A DNA stretch of 64,000 nucleotides from NCBI GenBank assembly GCA_022827195.1, contig JAJDTL010000019.1:124001-188000 (forward strand), read 5' to 3'. Origin of the DNA: Caldilineaceae bacterium (GTDB taxonomy: Bacteria; Chloroflexota; Anaerolineae; Caldilineales; Caldilineaceae). Made by a program: the position numbers and the translations under genes. The notes beneath the pieces are model-generated. The model searched no databases and was not told the DNA's origin. It was given only the letters and a program-made list of their open reading frames with translations. This document shows positions 41,933-50,956 of the stretch, one piece after another; within the stretch, counting starts at the first letter, position 1, and each line of letters opens with the position of its first letter.

Positions 41933-42226
41933 ATGGCTATGCAAAATCCACTGCACCCTGGCCGCAGCATTAGGGAAAACTGCCTGGCCCCGGTCGGCCT
42001 CAACGTCACTAAGGCGGCAAAGGTGTTGGGCGTGGCCCGTCATACCCTTTCGCGGGTGCTGAATGGCCGCGCGTCAATCTCAGCGGAGATGGCCATTCGC
42101 CTTGAGAAGGCCGGATGGTCCAACGCCGAATTCTGGCTGCAACGGCAAACTGCCTACAATCTCGCGCGGGCGCGCCGGCGCGAAGATCAGATCAAGGTCA
42201 AACGCTACCAGCCACAGGTCATCTGA
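41933..42226 (+). CDS. higA: HigA family antitoxin
   Basis: This 97-residue XRE-type helix-turn-helix antitoxin has [40 protein letters not shown] and [16 protein letters not shown], all typical of HigA. It binds the toxin and the operon's promoter. It appears complete while the toxin gene upstream is frameshifted. Confidence 0.92.
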   Translation: MAMQNPLHPGRSIRENCLAPVGLNVTKAAKVLGVARHTLSRVLNGRASISAEMAIRLEKAGWSNAEFWLQRQTAYNLARARRREDQIKVKRYQPQVI

Positions 42227-42371
42227 TCGCGAAACGGGCGGCGTTTTCTCCCCTATTCCCTCACGCCCCGGCAGCACTAGTTTGTCTTTTTCTGGAAATT
42301 GGTGAACACTTCACCTGTACAGTGCGCCGCGGCTGCGCGCAGCCAAACCATCACGCCAAACGCAGGTAACC

Positions 42372-43169
42372 ATGACCAACGACACCCAGCTCAGTCCGAT
42401 TGCGGCCTTCCGCGCCCGAATGACCGCCGGCGACATCTGCATCGGCGCCTCGATCACCCTGACCGATCCCCACGCCACCGACGCGCTCGGCGATTCGGTC
42501 GACTTCTTCTGGATCGACATGGAGCACAGCACGATGACCCTGGAGGCGTTGAGCGGCCATCTGCTGGCCGCCAGGGCGCGAAACAGGCCGGCGCTCGTGC
42601 GCGTGCCCGGCAGCGCAACACCCTTCATCAAACCGGTGCTCGACGCCGGCGCCGACGGCATCATCGTGCCGCAGATCCGCTCCGCCGCCGAAGTACAGGA
42701 TGTCGTCAACAGCTGCCGCTACCCGCCGCTGGGCCAGCGCGGCTACGGGCCGCGCGTGCCCTCCAACTACGGGCGCGTCGGCGGCAACGCCTTCATCGAA
42801 CGTGCCAACCGCGAAATCTTCGTCGCCGTTCAGATCGAAAACGCCGACGCCATGGCCGCCCTCGATGACATTCTCACCATCCCCGGCCTCGACTCGATCG
42901 CACTCGGCCCCTGGGACCTCTCGGCCTCTCTCGGACTGATCGGCGAGGTCGAGCATCCCACCGTCGTCGAGGCCATCGACAGCATCATCAGCCGCACGCG
43001 CGCGGCCGGCCTCTTCGTTGGCGCCGGCATGGCCCCCGACGCCCGCTTTGCCCTCGGCATGGCCAAGCGCGGCGTCCAGTGGCTGCAGGTCGGCGACGAC
43101 ACCGGCTACATGATCCTGGCGATGGACCTGATCACGGCCGCGGTGCGGGCAGAGCACGACGACTCGTAG
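42372..43169 (+). CDS. HpcH/HpaI aldolase family protein
   Basis: This 265-residue class II aldolase has a TIM barrel of the HpcH/HpaI family. Motifs are FFWIDMEHSTMTLEALSGHL (catalytic His in the EH pair), ALVRVPG, GADGIIVPQIRSAAEV with metal-site neighbours, VQIENADAM (metal-binding Glu) and LDSIALGPWDLSASLG (metal-binding Asp). Family members cleave 2-keto-3-deoxy acids to pyruvate and an aldehyde, for example 2-keto-3-deoxy-L-rhamnonate. With the lactonase-like and dehydratase genes this would complete a deoxy-sugar acid route; this is inference. A heptad repeat begins right at its stop. Confidence 0.87.
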   Translation: MTNDTQLSPIAAFRARMTAGDICIGASITLTDPHATDALGDSVDFFWIDMEHSTMTLEALSGHLLAARARNRPALVRVPGSATPFIKPVLDAGADGIIVPQIRSAAEVQDVVNSCRYPPLGQRGYGPRVPSNYGRVGGNAFIERANREIFVAVQIENADAMAALDDILTIPGLDSIALGPWDLSASLGLIGEVEHPTVVEAIDSIISRTRAAGLFVGAGMAPDARFALGMAKRGVQWLQVGDDTGYMILAMDLITAAVRAEHDDS

Positions 43170-43205
43170 TTTTCAGTTTCTGGTTTTGGGTTTTTGGTTG
43201 GTGGG
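43169..43205. repeat. Heptad repeat at the aldolase stop
   Basis: Consecutive 7-mers AGTTTTC, AGTTTCT, GGTTTTG, GGTTTTT, GGTTGGT start at the last base of the TAG stop. Confidence 0.75.
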
Positions 43206-43264
43206 TGGCGCCCGCTTCTTCCGGTGGCGCCTATTGGGCGTGGTAGAGGGTTATAGCACGGTTC

Positions 43265-43750
43265 TCAGAAGCGCCACTGCTCACGCTCCATGAATCCTTC
43301 GAGATCTGTCCAATCGACTCCAAAGTATTCACAAACATTCGGGATTTTCGCGGCGTTGGGCGTATGTCTTTCGGTCGTCACAACACAACCGTTTTCCAGG
43401 CACTTGGCCCGTGCAATAACAAATGGGTCAGCAACTGGCCTTCCTTCCAGACGTCGCTTCTTACGAATCATCGCCTGGAAGTGACGGACACTGAATATCT
43501 CCCTGACGACCTCCAATTCTGTAGGAGTCGGTATGACAAATACATTCGTCCGGTCCTCCTTAAGGGCTTCAAACCATTCTGCTAATTTGTCCCCGTGCCC
43601 TCTTATCTCGTTACCAACCTCTCGCGTTGAAGTAATACGTCCGTCAGCAATCATCTCGTCGAAATGTTGCCATAGCGAGGGAAACCGTTCTCGATAATAG
43701 TGACTGAAAAGATCAATCAGAGGACCGCTATCGAACACATAAACTGTCAC
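43265..43750 (-). CDS. DUF4411 family PIN-like toxin
   Basis: This 161-residue protein opens with MTVYVFDSGPLIDLF, the start of a PIN-like nuclease fold with its first acidic residue. The motifs STREVGNEI and ADPFVIARAKCLENGCVVTT carry further acidic residues typical of DUF4411. PIN domains cut RNA. The GTG start overlaps the stop of the XRE-ImmA/IrrE gene by 4 bases, matching the known pairing of DUF4411 with such proteins. It is the second gene of that operon on the minus strand. Confidence 0.85.
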   Translation of the reverse strand: MTVYVFDSGPLIDLFSHYYRERFPSLWQHFDEMIADGRITSTREVGNEIRGHGDKLAEWFEALKEDRTNVFVIPTPTELEVVREIFSVRHFQAMIRKKRRLEGRPVADPFVIARAKCLENGCVVTTERHTPNAAKIPNVCEYFGVDWTDLEGFMEREQWRF

Positions 43751-44937
43751 ACTTCAGCCCCCTGCTTGAAAAGCCATTCCTCCATACCGTCAACATTTCT
43801 CGTCTTTACATCCAGATAGTCAGCGGCTTGCTTCTGGGAAACTTTCCCCTGGTGGTAGTTGCTGAAGACAGCTTCAATGTACTTCTCACCCAGGTAGGCA
43901 CCTCGCGTCAGATAGAAGTTTCCACCCGCGCCACTACCTTCTTTTCGCTCCTTCCGCCATTGCTGCGTTTTCTTGTCGTAGTCCCGCTGGCTAACCAGGT
44001 CCCAATCCAATAGCCGCCGCAGAATGGTTTCACGGCTCACTCCATACAGTTCAGCAAAATCTGCAATTGCGTCATCATGGATGGGTTTGCTCGACAGCCG
44101 ACCTCGAAAATCTCTGGAAGGCACCAGAAACTCGGCGGTAAATAGATTGCAGAGTGTTTCAATCCGCCTGTCGTCACCGGTAAGATATTCGATATAGTCA
44201 TCGTGCCGGGTATCAACGCCGCCGGTGTGCATCAACAAATGGGCCAACTCATGGAACAAGGTGAAAATTTGCCGATTCTTGGCCTTGTTGTTGTTGACGT
44301 ATATGACGGGGAAATCCATATCATAGAGACAGAAGCCGGAAAAAGCACTTTCGCCGGCATCTTCTTTCTTCGCCCCTGGGGCTTTGAAGCTGTCTTTGAA
44401 TACAAAAACACCATGCTCTTCAAAAGCCGCCCGCCAATGTTTGAGGGCGTCGTCAGCATCGTCCCAACTCAATTGTTGAGCAAGATCGATGCCCAGATAA
44501 CCCCGGACCTGCTCCGCCATTTCGCTTACATCTACCGAGGGCGCAAAGTTCAGGTCACGCAAAATCTGGCGCTCTTCCGGGTTCACGCCGTCGTATAGTT
44601 CGCCGAGGTTTAGTTGAAACACTCTGGCCTTGCGCAACAGAAAGAGAATCCGCGGGGGTATGCGCTCAAGGACCTGCTCCGGCAAGGTGCGGAACGACCG
44701 TTCAATCGCTTCCTCCTCAGGGATATCGGGAAAGAAAAAGAGCGCGATTGGGCGCTTGTAGATATCGTATGCCAGACTTTCCAGTTGGATATAGGTAGGA
44801 GACGCCTCACCGCGCTCCCAGGCCTCGACATCTGACGTCTCCTTCTTCATGCGCCTTGCCACTTCCTCCTGCGAAAGTCGCAAGGATTCACGCGCCCAGC
44901 GCAGTACATCGGGATTGACGGGAATTGTCTCGCTCAC
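43747..44937 (-). CDS. XRE-ImmA/IrrE regulator-protease, partner of DUF4411
   Basis: This 396-residue protein has an XRE helix-turn-helix at the N-terminus (LRLSQEEVARRMKKETSDVE) and a zinc-peptidase domain with HELAHLLMHTGG (HExxH). A C-terminal part follows with further helical segments (GVSRETILRRLLDWDLVS). Proteins of this form act as antitoxins or regulators next to PIN-type DUF4411 toxins. GTG 44937 has GGAGGTGA upstream; the long frame to 45621 is not supported by homology. Confidence 0.85.
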   Translation of the reverse strand: MSETIPVNPDVLRWARESLRLSQEEVARRMKKETSDVEAWERGEASPTYIQLESLAYDIYKRPIALFFFPDIPEEEAIERSFRTLPEQVLERIPPRILFLLRKARVFQLNLGELYDGVNPEERQILRDLNFAPSVDVSEMAEQVRGYLGIDLAQQLSWDDADDALKHWRAAFEEHGVFVFKDSFKAPGAKKEDAGESAFSGFCLYDMDFPVIYVNNNKAKNRQIFTLFHELAHLLMHTGGVDTRHDDYIEYLTGDDRRIETLCNLFTAEFLVPSRDFRGRLSSKPIHDDAIADFAELYGVSRETILRRLLDWDLVSQRDYDKKTQQWRKERKEGSGAGGNFYLTRGAYLGEKYIEAVFSNYHQGKVSQKQAADYLDVKTRNVDGMEEWLFKQGAEV

Positions 44938-45047
44938 ACCGTCACCTCCGCAGTCTTTAACGGGCCATTGCCACAAATATTCACTCTCTTGCCTGACGAA
45001 AATCTGATGGAAAAGTTTCCACAATCCTACCGCCAATGGAAATATTG

Positions 45048-46124
45048 TCAACCCCCCCAGTCCGGTATCTCCACCATCTGCCCGCCTTGCAGCGCGCTCT
45101 GATGCGCGCACAGGCCGGGCAGCGCCATCTGCAGCGCGGCGTGGATGTCCAGCGGCGGCCGCGTGTCGTCGCGAATGCAGGACATAAACGCCTCGATCAT
45201 CGAGTACTCCGCGGTGCCGTGGCCGCCCTGCACCGCTTCGGCCGGCGCGTCGGTCACGTTCTCGGTGACCGGTATTTCGATCATGTTGCGCAGATGCGGC
45301 ACCGAGTCCAGCCAGGCGTTCGTCTGCAGCGGGCTGACCGGCGGCCGCGAGGTCTCCAGCACGCCCTTCGTGCCGTAGATCGAATAGTAGTGGAACATCG
45401 GCTCGCGCGTGATCCCGAACGCGACCAGGATCTTGATCACGCCGCCGCTCGCCGTCTGCAAAATCGCCACCTCCACACCGGACCTGGCGCGGCCCGGCAG
45501 CGCCTCGCTGCCGCCGGCGACGCGCATGCCGCTGACCGCCACGCAGCGCTCGCCTGTCACCTTGAGCAGCGGACCGAGACTGTGCGTACAGTAGTGGATG
45601 GCCGGCATCGACGCGCGCCACGCCGGTGAGCCGTCCGGATTACGCAGCAGATGGCGCGTATCGTGAATGTACTCCGCCTCGGCATACATGAAGCCGCCCA
45701 GCAGACCGGCGCGCCACATCTCTCGCCAGCTCAGTATATGGGCCCAATAGCAGCAGTTCTCCGCCAGCATGAACTTCTGGCGCGGGTGCGCTTCCACCGC
45801 CGACAGCAACTCGCGGCACTCGTCCAGCGAACTCGCAAGCGTGACCTCCTGCAGCACGTGGCAGCCAGCCTCGAGCGCGGCCACCGTGTGCTGGCAGTGC
45901 AGCGGAACCGGGGAGGCCACGAAGACGATGTCCAGCCCCTGCGCCAGCATCTCATCATAAGCGGTATGCAAGCTGGCCTGTGGGAAGCGCGCACCGAACC
46001 GTTCCAGCGCGCCCGCATCGATATCACAGCCGGCGGCCACATCGCAGTCCGGCATAAGCTCGAAGATGCACGCCGGGTCAAGACCGCGACGGAGCCCGAC
46101 AACGCCAACACGATATGTGCGCAT
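45048..46124 (-). CDS. Gfo/Idh/MocA family oxidoreductase, variant lacking EKP
   Basis: This 358-residue protein has the NAD(P)-binding start of the family (RVGVVGLRRGLDPACIFELM) and later FVASPVPLHCQHTVAALEAG. At the position of the usual catalytic EKP it reads QEVTLA, so the usual Lys is missing. The C-terminal domain has GTKGVLETSRPP and other family features. Loss of the Lys suggests either another mechanism or a non-catalytic role. The family normally oxidises sugar alcohols or sugar derivatives. It lies 310 bp downstream of the second Gfo/Idh gene on the same strand. Confidence 0.8.
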   Translation of the reverse strand: MRTYRVGVVGLRRGLDPACIFELMPDCDVAAGCDIDAGALERFGARFPQASLHTAYDEMLAQGLDIVFVASPVPLHCQHTVAALEAGCHVLQEVTLASSLDECRELLSAVEAHPRQKFMLAENCCYWAHILSWREMWRAGLLGGFMYAEAEYIHDTRHLLRNPDGSPAWRASMPAIHYCTHSLGPLLKVTGERCVAVSGMRVAGGSEALPGRARSGVEVAILQTASGGVIKILVAFGITREPMFHYYSIYGTKGVLETSRPPVSPLQTNAWLDSVPHLRNMIEIPVTENVTDAPAEAVQGGHGTAEYSMIEAFMSCIRDDTRPPLDIHAALQMALPGLCAHQSALQGGQMVEIPDWGG

Positions 46125-46434
46125 AAGGGATCTCCTTCATAGAGAGGAAAGAATCGAGAGGAACGAGGGCCTTTTTTGCCTCGCATACATCGATGGCGCT
46201 GGGCCGGTCGACATCGAACCGAACGCGGCCGCGGGGATGATCATGCCGGTCAGAATCGAGCGCGGTCCGTCAGCGCCTGCCGGGTTGGATTCGAGCCGGG
46301 CGATGAAGCCGCTGCGAGTGCGGTAACCGACGACATGGCATGCGCCATCGCCTCCGGGCCCTCCCTGTAGCAACGCCCGCGCCGGACCGATGACGAGAAC
46401 TGGCCACCGGCCACCGGCAACTGACCACCGCAGT
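46125..46434. other. 310 bp between two Gfo/Idh genes
   Basis: No gene is seen. CGAGGGC CTTTTTT GCCTCG near 46165 could form a weak hairpin. The right end (46394-46432) is a heptad repeat of the ACCGGCC type that reaches the stop of the next gene. Confidence 0.4.
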
Positions 46435-46437
46435 TCA
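46394..46437. repeat. Heptad repeat reaching the Gfo/Idh stop codon
   Basis: Consecutive 7-mers ACTGGCC, ACCGGCC, ACCGGCA, ACTGACC, ACCGCAG lead directly into TTCA, which contains the stop (TGA on the minus strand) of the gene at 46435. Confidence 0.7.
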
Positions 46438-47439
46438 AATCGCGCGCAGATCGGCCACCACGCCCCGCGCCTCCGCCTCGTACAGCTTCCAGATCACCCG
46501 CAGGCTGCGCAGACTGCGCCGGCCGTCGGTCAGCGGGCGGCGGCCACGCTCCAGGCAGTCGACAAAGTGGAGCAGTTCGTTCTCGACATGCTTGCCCACC
46601 GCCGCCTCGAGCAACAGCTTCTCGCCACCCTGCTCCTTTTCAAGCGCGCCCTGATGCAGCAACAACCGCCCCCGGCTGATCTGCCCCTCCAACATGCCCT
46701 CGGTGCAGTGGGCGTGGAATGAATACTTCAGTCGCGTGCCCCTGGCGCCCCAGGTGCCGAAATGGTAACCCAACGCGCCATTGGCAAACTTGAGCGAGAC
46801 GTTGGACGTCCCCTCGCCCTCCATCCACGGCGTGCCGAAGTTGGTGCCGGTATGCGTGCCGCTCACCGGCTGCCCCATCCAGGCCAGCAGGATGTCGATG
46901 TAGTGGCAGCCGTGGCTGAACAGCTGCCCGCCGCCCAGCGTCTCCTTGCGGTGCATCCAGCTGCCCGGCTCGCCCTGCGTATGCTGCTCGGTCCAGATCG
47001 ATAGCTGGAACAGTTCGCCGTAGGTCCTGGCCTTGATCAGCCGCTCCATCTCGACCACAATCGGGTGAAACCGCATGCAGTAGGCGACCATCAGCATCAG
47101 GCCGGCGCGCTCGGCCGCGTCGATCAGCGCCAGGCACTCCTCCTCCGTATTGGCCAGCGGCTTCTCCATCAGCAGATGTTTGCCGCGGCGCAGCAGCGCC
47201 ATTCCAATCGGATGATGCAGGTGGTGGGGCACGGCGACGATGGCCGCGTCGATATCATTGAGGACCTGCCGGTAGTCGGTCGCGACCGTGTCGCAGCCCA
47301 TCAGGTCGGCGACGGCCTGCGCGCGCGGCAGAATTGGATCGACCGCCGCGGCAAAGCGGGCGCGGCCCTGCAACTTCCCGAACACGGACCGGTGGGCCTG
47401 CCCCATCCCGCCACAGCCGATCAGTCCAATACGAAGCAT
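46435..47439 (-). CDS. Gfo/Idh/MocA family oxidoreductase
   Basis: This 334-residue protein is canonical: GLIGCGGMGQAH (4-15) for NAD(P) binding, HLLMEKPLANTEEE with the catalytic Lys, and GGGQLFSHGCHYIDILLAWM with the active-site Asp/His. The C-terminal domain supplies the beta sheet that binds substrate. Expected chemistry is NAD(P)-linked oxidation of a sugar or polyol. It is divergent from iclR across a promoter region with a palindromic operator, so IclR may regulate both directions. Confidence 0.87.
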   Translation of the reverse strand: MLRIGLIGCGGMGQAHRSVFGKLQGRARFAAAVDPILPRAQAVADLMGCDTVATDYRQVLNDIDAAIVAVPHHLHHPIGMALLRRGKHLLMEKPLANTEEECLALIDAAERAGLMLMVAYCMRFHPIVVEMERLIKARTYGELFQLSIWTEQHTQGEPGSWMHRKETLGGGQLFSHGCHYIDILLAWMGQPVSGTHTGTNFGTPWMEGEGTSNVSLKFANGALGYHFGTWGARGTRLKYSFHAHCTEGMLEGQISRGRLLLHQGALEKEQGGEKLLLEAAVGKHVENELLHFVDCLERGRRPLTDGRRSLRSLRVIWKLYEAEARGVVADLRAI

Positions 47440-47483
47440 AACTGCAGTTTTTAGTGGTTAGTTTTGCGTTGTTAGTAACTGCT
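47440..47483. repeat. Heptad repeat upstream of the Gfo/Idh gene
   Basis: Consecutive 7-mers ACTGCAG, TTTTTAG, TGGTTAG, TTTTGCG, TTGTTAG start immediately upstream of the start codon at 47439. Confidence 0.65.
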
Positions 47484-47645
47484 GCTTGCGAACTACGATG
47501 CTACTTTGCAACCATTTCTCCGGTCACGATAACGCCGTGAACGCATCCTTTGCAAGTTCGTGATTGCAGGGCGAACGCCCACCAGGAACCGAAAACTTCC
47601 TACCCCGTTCAGCCCCGCCCGCTCTTCGCTGCCTAGACTCCACGA

Positions 47646-47678
47646 TTGACAGCACAACCCATTTGGTATACAAAATGG
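47646..47678 (+). promoter_or_regulatory. Promoter and IclR operator upstream of iclR
   Basis: TTGACA (47646-47651) is followed 17 bp later by TACAAA (47669-47674). A 20-bp near-palindrome with centre GTATAC spans 47659-47678, flanked by CCATTT and AAATGG; only one base pair breaks symmetry. The operator overlaps the spacer and -10 box, so a bound protein would block this promoter. IclR regulators bind palindromes of this sort; autorepression of the gene 38 bp downstream is inferred. Confidence 0.65.
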
Positions 47679-47715
47679 TGATCATGTGCGAATAGCGCAA
47701 CGATTGAGGGAGATA

Positions 47716-48498
47716 ATGCAACCGAAACGCGGCCAACAGCTGGTCCAATCGCTCGAACGCGGGCTCGCGGCGCTCGAAATGGCGCTCGAAGGAAACGTCC
47801 GCCCCGTCGACGTGGCCGAGGCGCTCGGCATCGACCGCAGCACCGCCTACCGCCTACTCTATACCCTGACCGCAAAAGGCTACCTGCTGCAGGACGCGCG
47901 CACGCGCGCGTTCACCTCCAACCCAACCAAGTTTTTCCAGCTCTACAGCAAAGTCGCGAACCTGTTGGACTGGCCCGACGTTGCCGGAGAGTTCCTCACC
48001 CGGCTGCGCGACAAGAGCGGCGAGACCGCCAACCTCGGTGTGCGCCAGGCCAATAACGTCATCTACATCGCACACAAGCCGGGCCAGGCCGCGCTCAGCG
48101 TCAACTTCGCCCTCGGCACCAGCCGCCCGCTGCACTGCTCCGCGCTCGGCAAGGTGCTGCTCGCCGCGCAGCCCGACGCAGCCACTTCCGAGTGGCTCGC
48201 CTCGGCACCGCTGACCGGCTTCACCGCCAAGACGATCACCGAACCGGACCAGCTCAAACGCCACCTGGACACGGTGCGCGCCGACGGCTACGCGGTCGAT
48301 GACGAGGAGACCTTCGCCGGCGTACGCTGCATCGCCGCGCCCATCCATGACCACAGCCGCCAGGTGATCGCCGCCCTCGGCATCTCCGGGCCGGCCACCC
48401 GCATCACCCGGAAGCAGCTGCCTGATTTCGCCGGGATCGTCATGCAGGCCGCCGCGCAGCTGTCCGCCGACCTCGGCGCGCCCGAGCCCGACCGCTGA
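47716..48498 (+). CDS. IclR family transcriptional regulator
   Basis: This 260-residue regulator has a winged helix at the N-terminus (RPVDVAEALGIDRSTAYRLL, recognition helix) and the IclR effector domain (SVNFALGTSRPLHCSALGKV, then EETFAGVRCIAAPIHDHSRQ). The family responds to small aromatic or sugar-acid metabolites. ATG 47716 has GAGGGAG upstream. A palindrome at 47659 lies over its own promoter. It precedes the GH116 gene by 47 bp on the same strand, so it probably controls glycoside or sugar-acid use. Confidence 0.92.
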   Translation: MQPKRGQQLVQSLERGLAALEMALEGNVRPVDVAEALGIDRSTAYRLLYTLTAKGYLLQDARTRAFTSNPTKFFQLYSKVANLLDWPDVAGEFLTRLRDKSGETANLGVRQANNVIYIAHKPGQAALSVNFALGTSRPLHCSALGKVLLAAQPDAATSEWLASAPLTGFTAKTITEPDQLKRHLDTVRADGYAVDDEETFAGVRCIAAPIHDHSRQVIAALGISGPATRITRKQLPDFAGIVMQAAAQLSADLGAPEPDR

Positions 48499-48545
48499 CC
48501 CTTCCAACTATCCCAACTGCTATCCATGCTGCCGAGGAGATACAG

Positions 48546-50954
48546 ATGAGCCCCGCTTCCCATGCACCGTCCGGCCGCCTCTTCCCACCCCACCTGCTCC
48601 ATGCCCGCTGGCGCACCTTCGAAGCGGCCGGCTATTCGCAGCCGGTCACCGGCGTCATCTACCGCGGCGAGCCGCGCCCCACCTGCGGTATGCCCCTGGG
48701 CGGACTCGACACCGGCTGCATCGACATCGAGCCCAACGGCATGTTCGGCTACAACACTATCTTCAACCACCTGGTCGAGCCGCGCGCGCTGCTCAACCTG
48801 CCCATGCTCGGCCTCGCCTGCCGCGACGAAGGTGGCACGGATCGCGCCTGGGTCCTGGTCTCCGACACACTGGGTAAGCGCGACACGCCCCAGCCGGCCC
48901 AGAGCGCCGTCACCTTCCCGCCCACCGACTATGCCCCCCTCTTTGACGAGACCGGCCTCGCCGGCGCGCCCATCGCCGACTCGATCGACTACTGGGGCCA
49001 CTATCCGATCCTCGACATGGAGTTCAACAGCGACGCGCCCGTCACTGTCGGCCTGCGCGCCTGGTCGCCCTTTATTCCCGGCGATACAGCCGTCTCGATG
49101 ACGCCCGGCGCGGTCTTCGAAATCCACCTGCGAAACCCCGGCAGCGCCGCCCACAGCGGCAATCTCGTCTTCAACTTTCCCGGTTTCAACCCGCACGACG
49201 CCGCGGCCGGCAAGGGCGTGCAGCGCGAGGCATTGAGCGGCCCGCTCAGCGGCGTCCACGTGCGCAGCAACAGCCGCTGCGACGCCTGGGAGATGGAATA
49301 CGTGCTGGCCGCGCTCGATGCAGGCGCACCTGTGCAACACGGTGGCGCGCTCAACGCCGACAAGGAGGCCTGGAGCCGCATCGGCGACCGACTGCCGACC
49401 CCTTCAGAGGATGACAGCGGCGCAGCGCTCGCCATTCCCTTCGACCTCGCGCCCGGCGCAGCGCAGACCGTGCGCGTCGTCCTCGCCTGGCACGCGCCCC
49501 ACTGGCGCGCCGGCGGCAGCCCCGCCCACGAGGAGACCCCGCTCTTCACCCACATGTACGCGCGCCACCACCCTGACGCCCTCTCCACCGCCAGCTTCCT
49601 GGCCGGGAACCACGAGACGCTGCTGCAACGCGTCATCGCCTGGCAAGAGGTGCTATATAACACGCCCGAGCTGCCCGGCTGGCTCGCCGACGCCCTGATC
49701 AACAACCTGCACCTTGTGCCGGAGTGCAGCATCTGGGGCCAGGCGCAGCCGCCGCTCGGCGACTGGTGCGCGCCCGAGGACGGCCTCTTCGGGCTGAACG
49801 AATGCCCGCGCGGCTGCCCACAGATCGAGTGCCTGCCCTGCAGCTTCTACGGCAACATCCCCCTCGTCTACTTCTTCCCCGAGGCCGCGCTCTCCACGCT
49901 GCGCGGCTACAGGGCTTACCAGTTTCCCGACGGACGCCCGCCGTGGATCTTCGGCGGCATCACCGCCACGAACGAGGCCAACCGCCCCGGCTACGGCCTC
50001 AGCGCGCCCGACGTCGGCTACCAGACCGTCCTCAACGGCGCCTGCTATGTCATTATGTTCGACCGCTACTGGCAGGCCTCGGGCGACAACGCCGTCCTGG
50101 CCGAGTTCTGGGATTCGCTCAAGCGCTGCAACGACTTCTCGATGAACCTGCGCCCTGCCTACGGCCCGTCCCAGGTGATGGCGATGCCGGCGCCCGGCAC
50201 CGATTCGCACGGCCTCGGCGACACCGAATGGTTCGAGGCGCCCGAACCCGGCTGGAAGGGCTATGTCACCCATGCCGGCGGCGTGCGTATGGCGCAGGTG
50301 CAGATCATGCGGCGCATGGCCGCGGCCATGGAGGACGACGCCTATCTCGCCCGCTGCGACAGCTGGCTGGCAGCCGGCGCGCAGGCCCTCGAGGAGCATC
50401 TGTGGGCCGGCGATTACTATCTCAACTTCAACGAACCGGAAACGGGCCAAAAGTCCGACCTGGTCTTCGGCTACCAGCTGGACGGGCAGTGGGTGACCGA
50501 CTGGCACGGCGTCGGCGGCGTCTTCCCGCCGCCGCGTGTCGAGAAAACGCTGCAAACGCTCGCCGCGACCAACTGCGCGCTCAGCCAGTCGGGCGCGGTC
50601 AACTACGCCACCCCCGACGGCGGCCCGGCCAAGGTCGGCGGCTACGGCACGTTCAGCTACTTCCCGCCCGAGCTCTACATGCTGGCGATGACCTTCATGT
50701 ACAACGGGCAGCAGGAGTTCGGCCGCGACCTGCTGCAGCGTTGCCTGCACAACATCACCTGCCGCTGGGGATATACCTGGGACGCGCCCAACACCGTGCG
50801 CGGCGACGCCGACACCGGCCAGCGCGCCTTCGGCGCCGACTACTACCAGAACATGATGCTCTGGGCCGTCCCAGCCGCCCTCCAAGACCAAGACCTGACC
50901 GGCCCGATGCAGGCGGGCGGCTTGGTGGAACGCGTCATCGCGGCGGGAAGGTGA
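48546..50954 (+). CDS. GH116-family glycosidase (DUF608)
   Basis: This 802-residue protein of the GH116 group includes beta-glucosidases and glucosylceramidase-like enzymes. The N-terminal domain (GEPRPTCGMPLGGLDTGCID) and the (alpha/alpha)6 barrel region fit: ECLPCSFYGNIPLVYFFPEA, GTDSHGLGDTEWFEAPEPGW and YLNFNEPETGQKSDLVFGYQ. Candidate catalytic acids are among those in these motifs; I could not assign them with certainty. No signal peptide is evident, so it is probably cytoplasmic. The gene follows iclR by 47 bp, suggesting one transcription unit for import and hydrolysis of a glycoside. Confidence 0.82.
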   Translation: MSPASHAPSGRLFPPHLLHARWRTFEAAGYSQPVTGVIYRGEPRPTCGMPLGGLDTGCIDIEPNGMFGYNTIFNHLVEPRALLNLPMLGLACRDEGGTDRAWVLVSDTLGKRDTPQPAQSAVTFPPTDYAPLFDETGLAGAPIADSIDYWGHYPILDMEFNSDAPVTVGLRAWSPFIPGDTAVSMTPGAVFEIHLRNPGSAAHSGNLVFNFPGFNPHDAAAGKGVQREALSGPLSGVHVRSNSRCDAWEMEYVLAALDAGAPVQHGGALNADKEAWSRIGDRLPTPSEDDSGAALAIPFDLAPGAAQTVRVVLAWHAPHWRAGGSPAHEETPLFTHMYARHHPDALSTASFLAGNHETLLQRVIAWQEVLYNTPELPGWLADALINNLHLVPECSIWGQAQPPLGDWCAPEDGLFGLNECPRGCPQIECLPCSFYGNIPLVYFFPEAALSTLRGYRAYQFPDGRPPWIFGGITATNEANRPGYGLSAPDVGYQTVLNGACYVIMFDRYWQASGDNAVLAEFWDSLKRCNDFSMNLRPAYGPSQVMAMPAPGTDSHGLGDTEWFEAPEPGWKGYVTHAGGVRMAQVQIMRRMAAAMEDDAYLARCDSWLAAGAQALEEHLWAGDYYLNFNEPETGQKSDLVFGYQLDGQWVTDWHGVGGVFPPPRVEKTLQTLAATNCALSQSGAVNYATPDGGPAKVGGYGTFSYFPPELYMLAMTFMYNGQQEFGRDLLQRCLHNITCRWGYTWDAPNTVRGDADTGQRAFGADYYQNMMLWAVPAALQDQDLTGPMQAGGLVERVIAAGR

Positions 50955-50956
50955 GT

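Noticed and set aside
44938..45621. Long N-terminal extension of the XRE-ImmA/IrrE gene
   Set aside because: The extension is antisense-like sequence overlapping the Gfo/Idh gene; GTG 44937 with GGAGGTGA directly precedes the helix-turn-helix domain.
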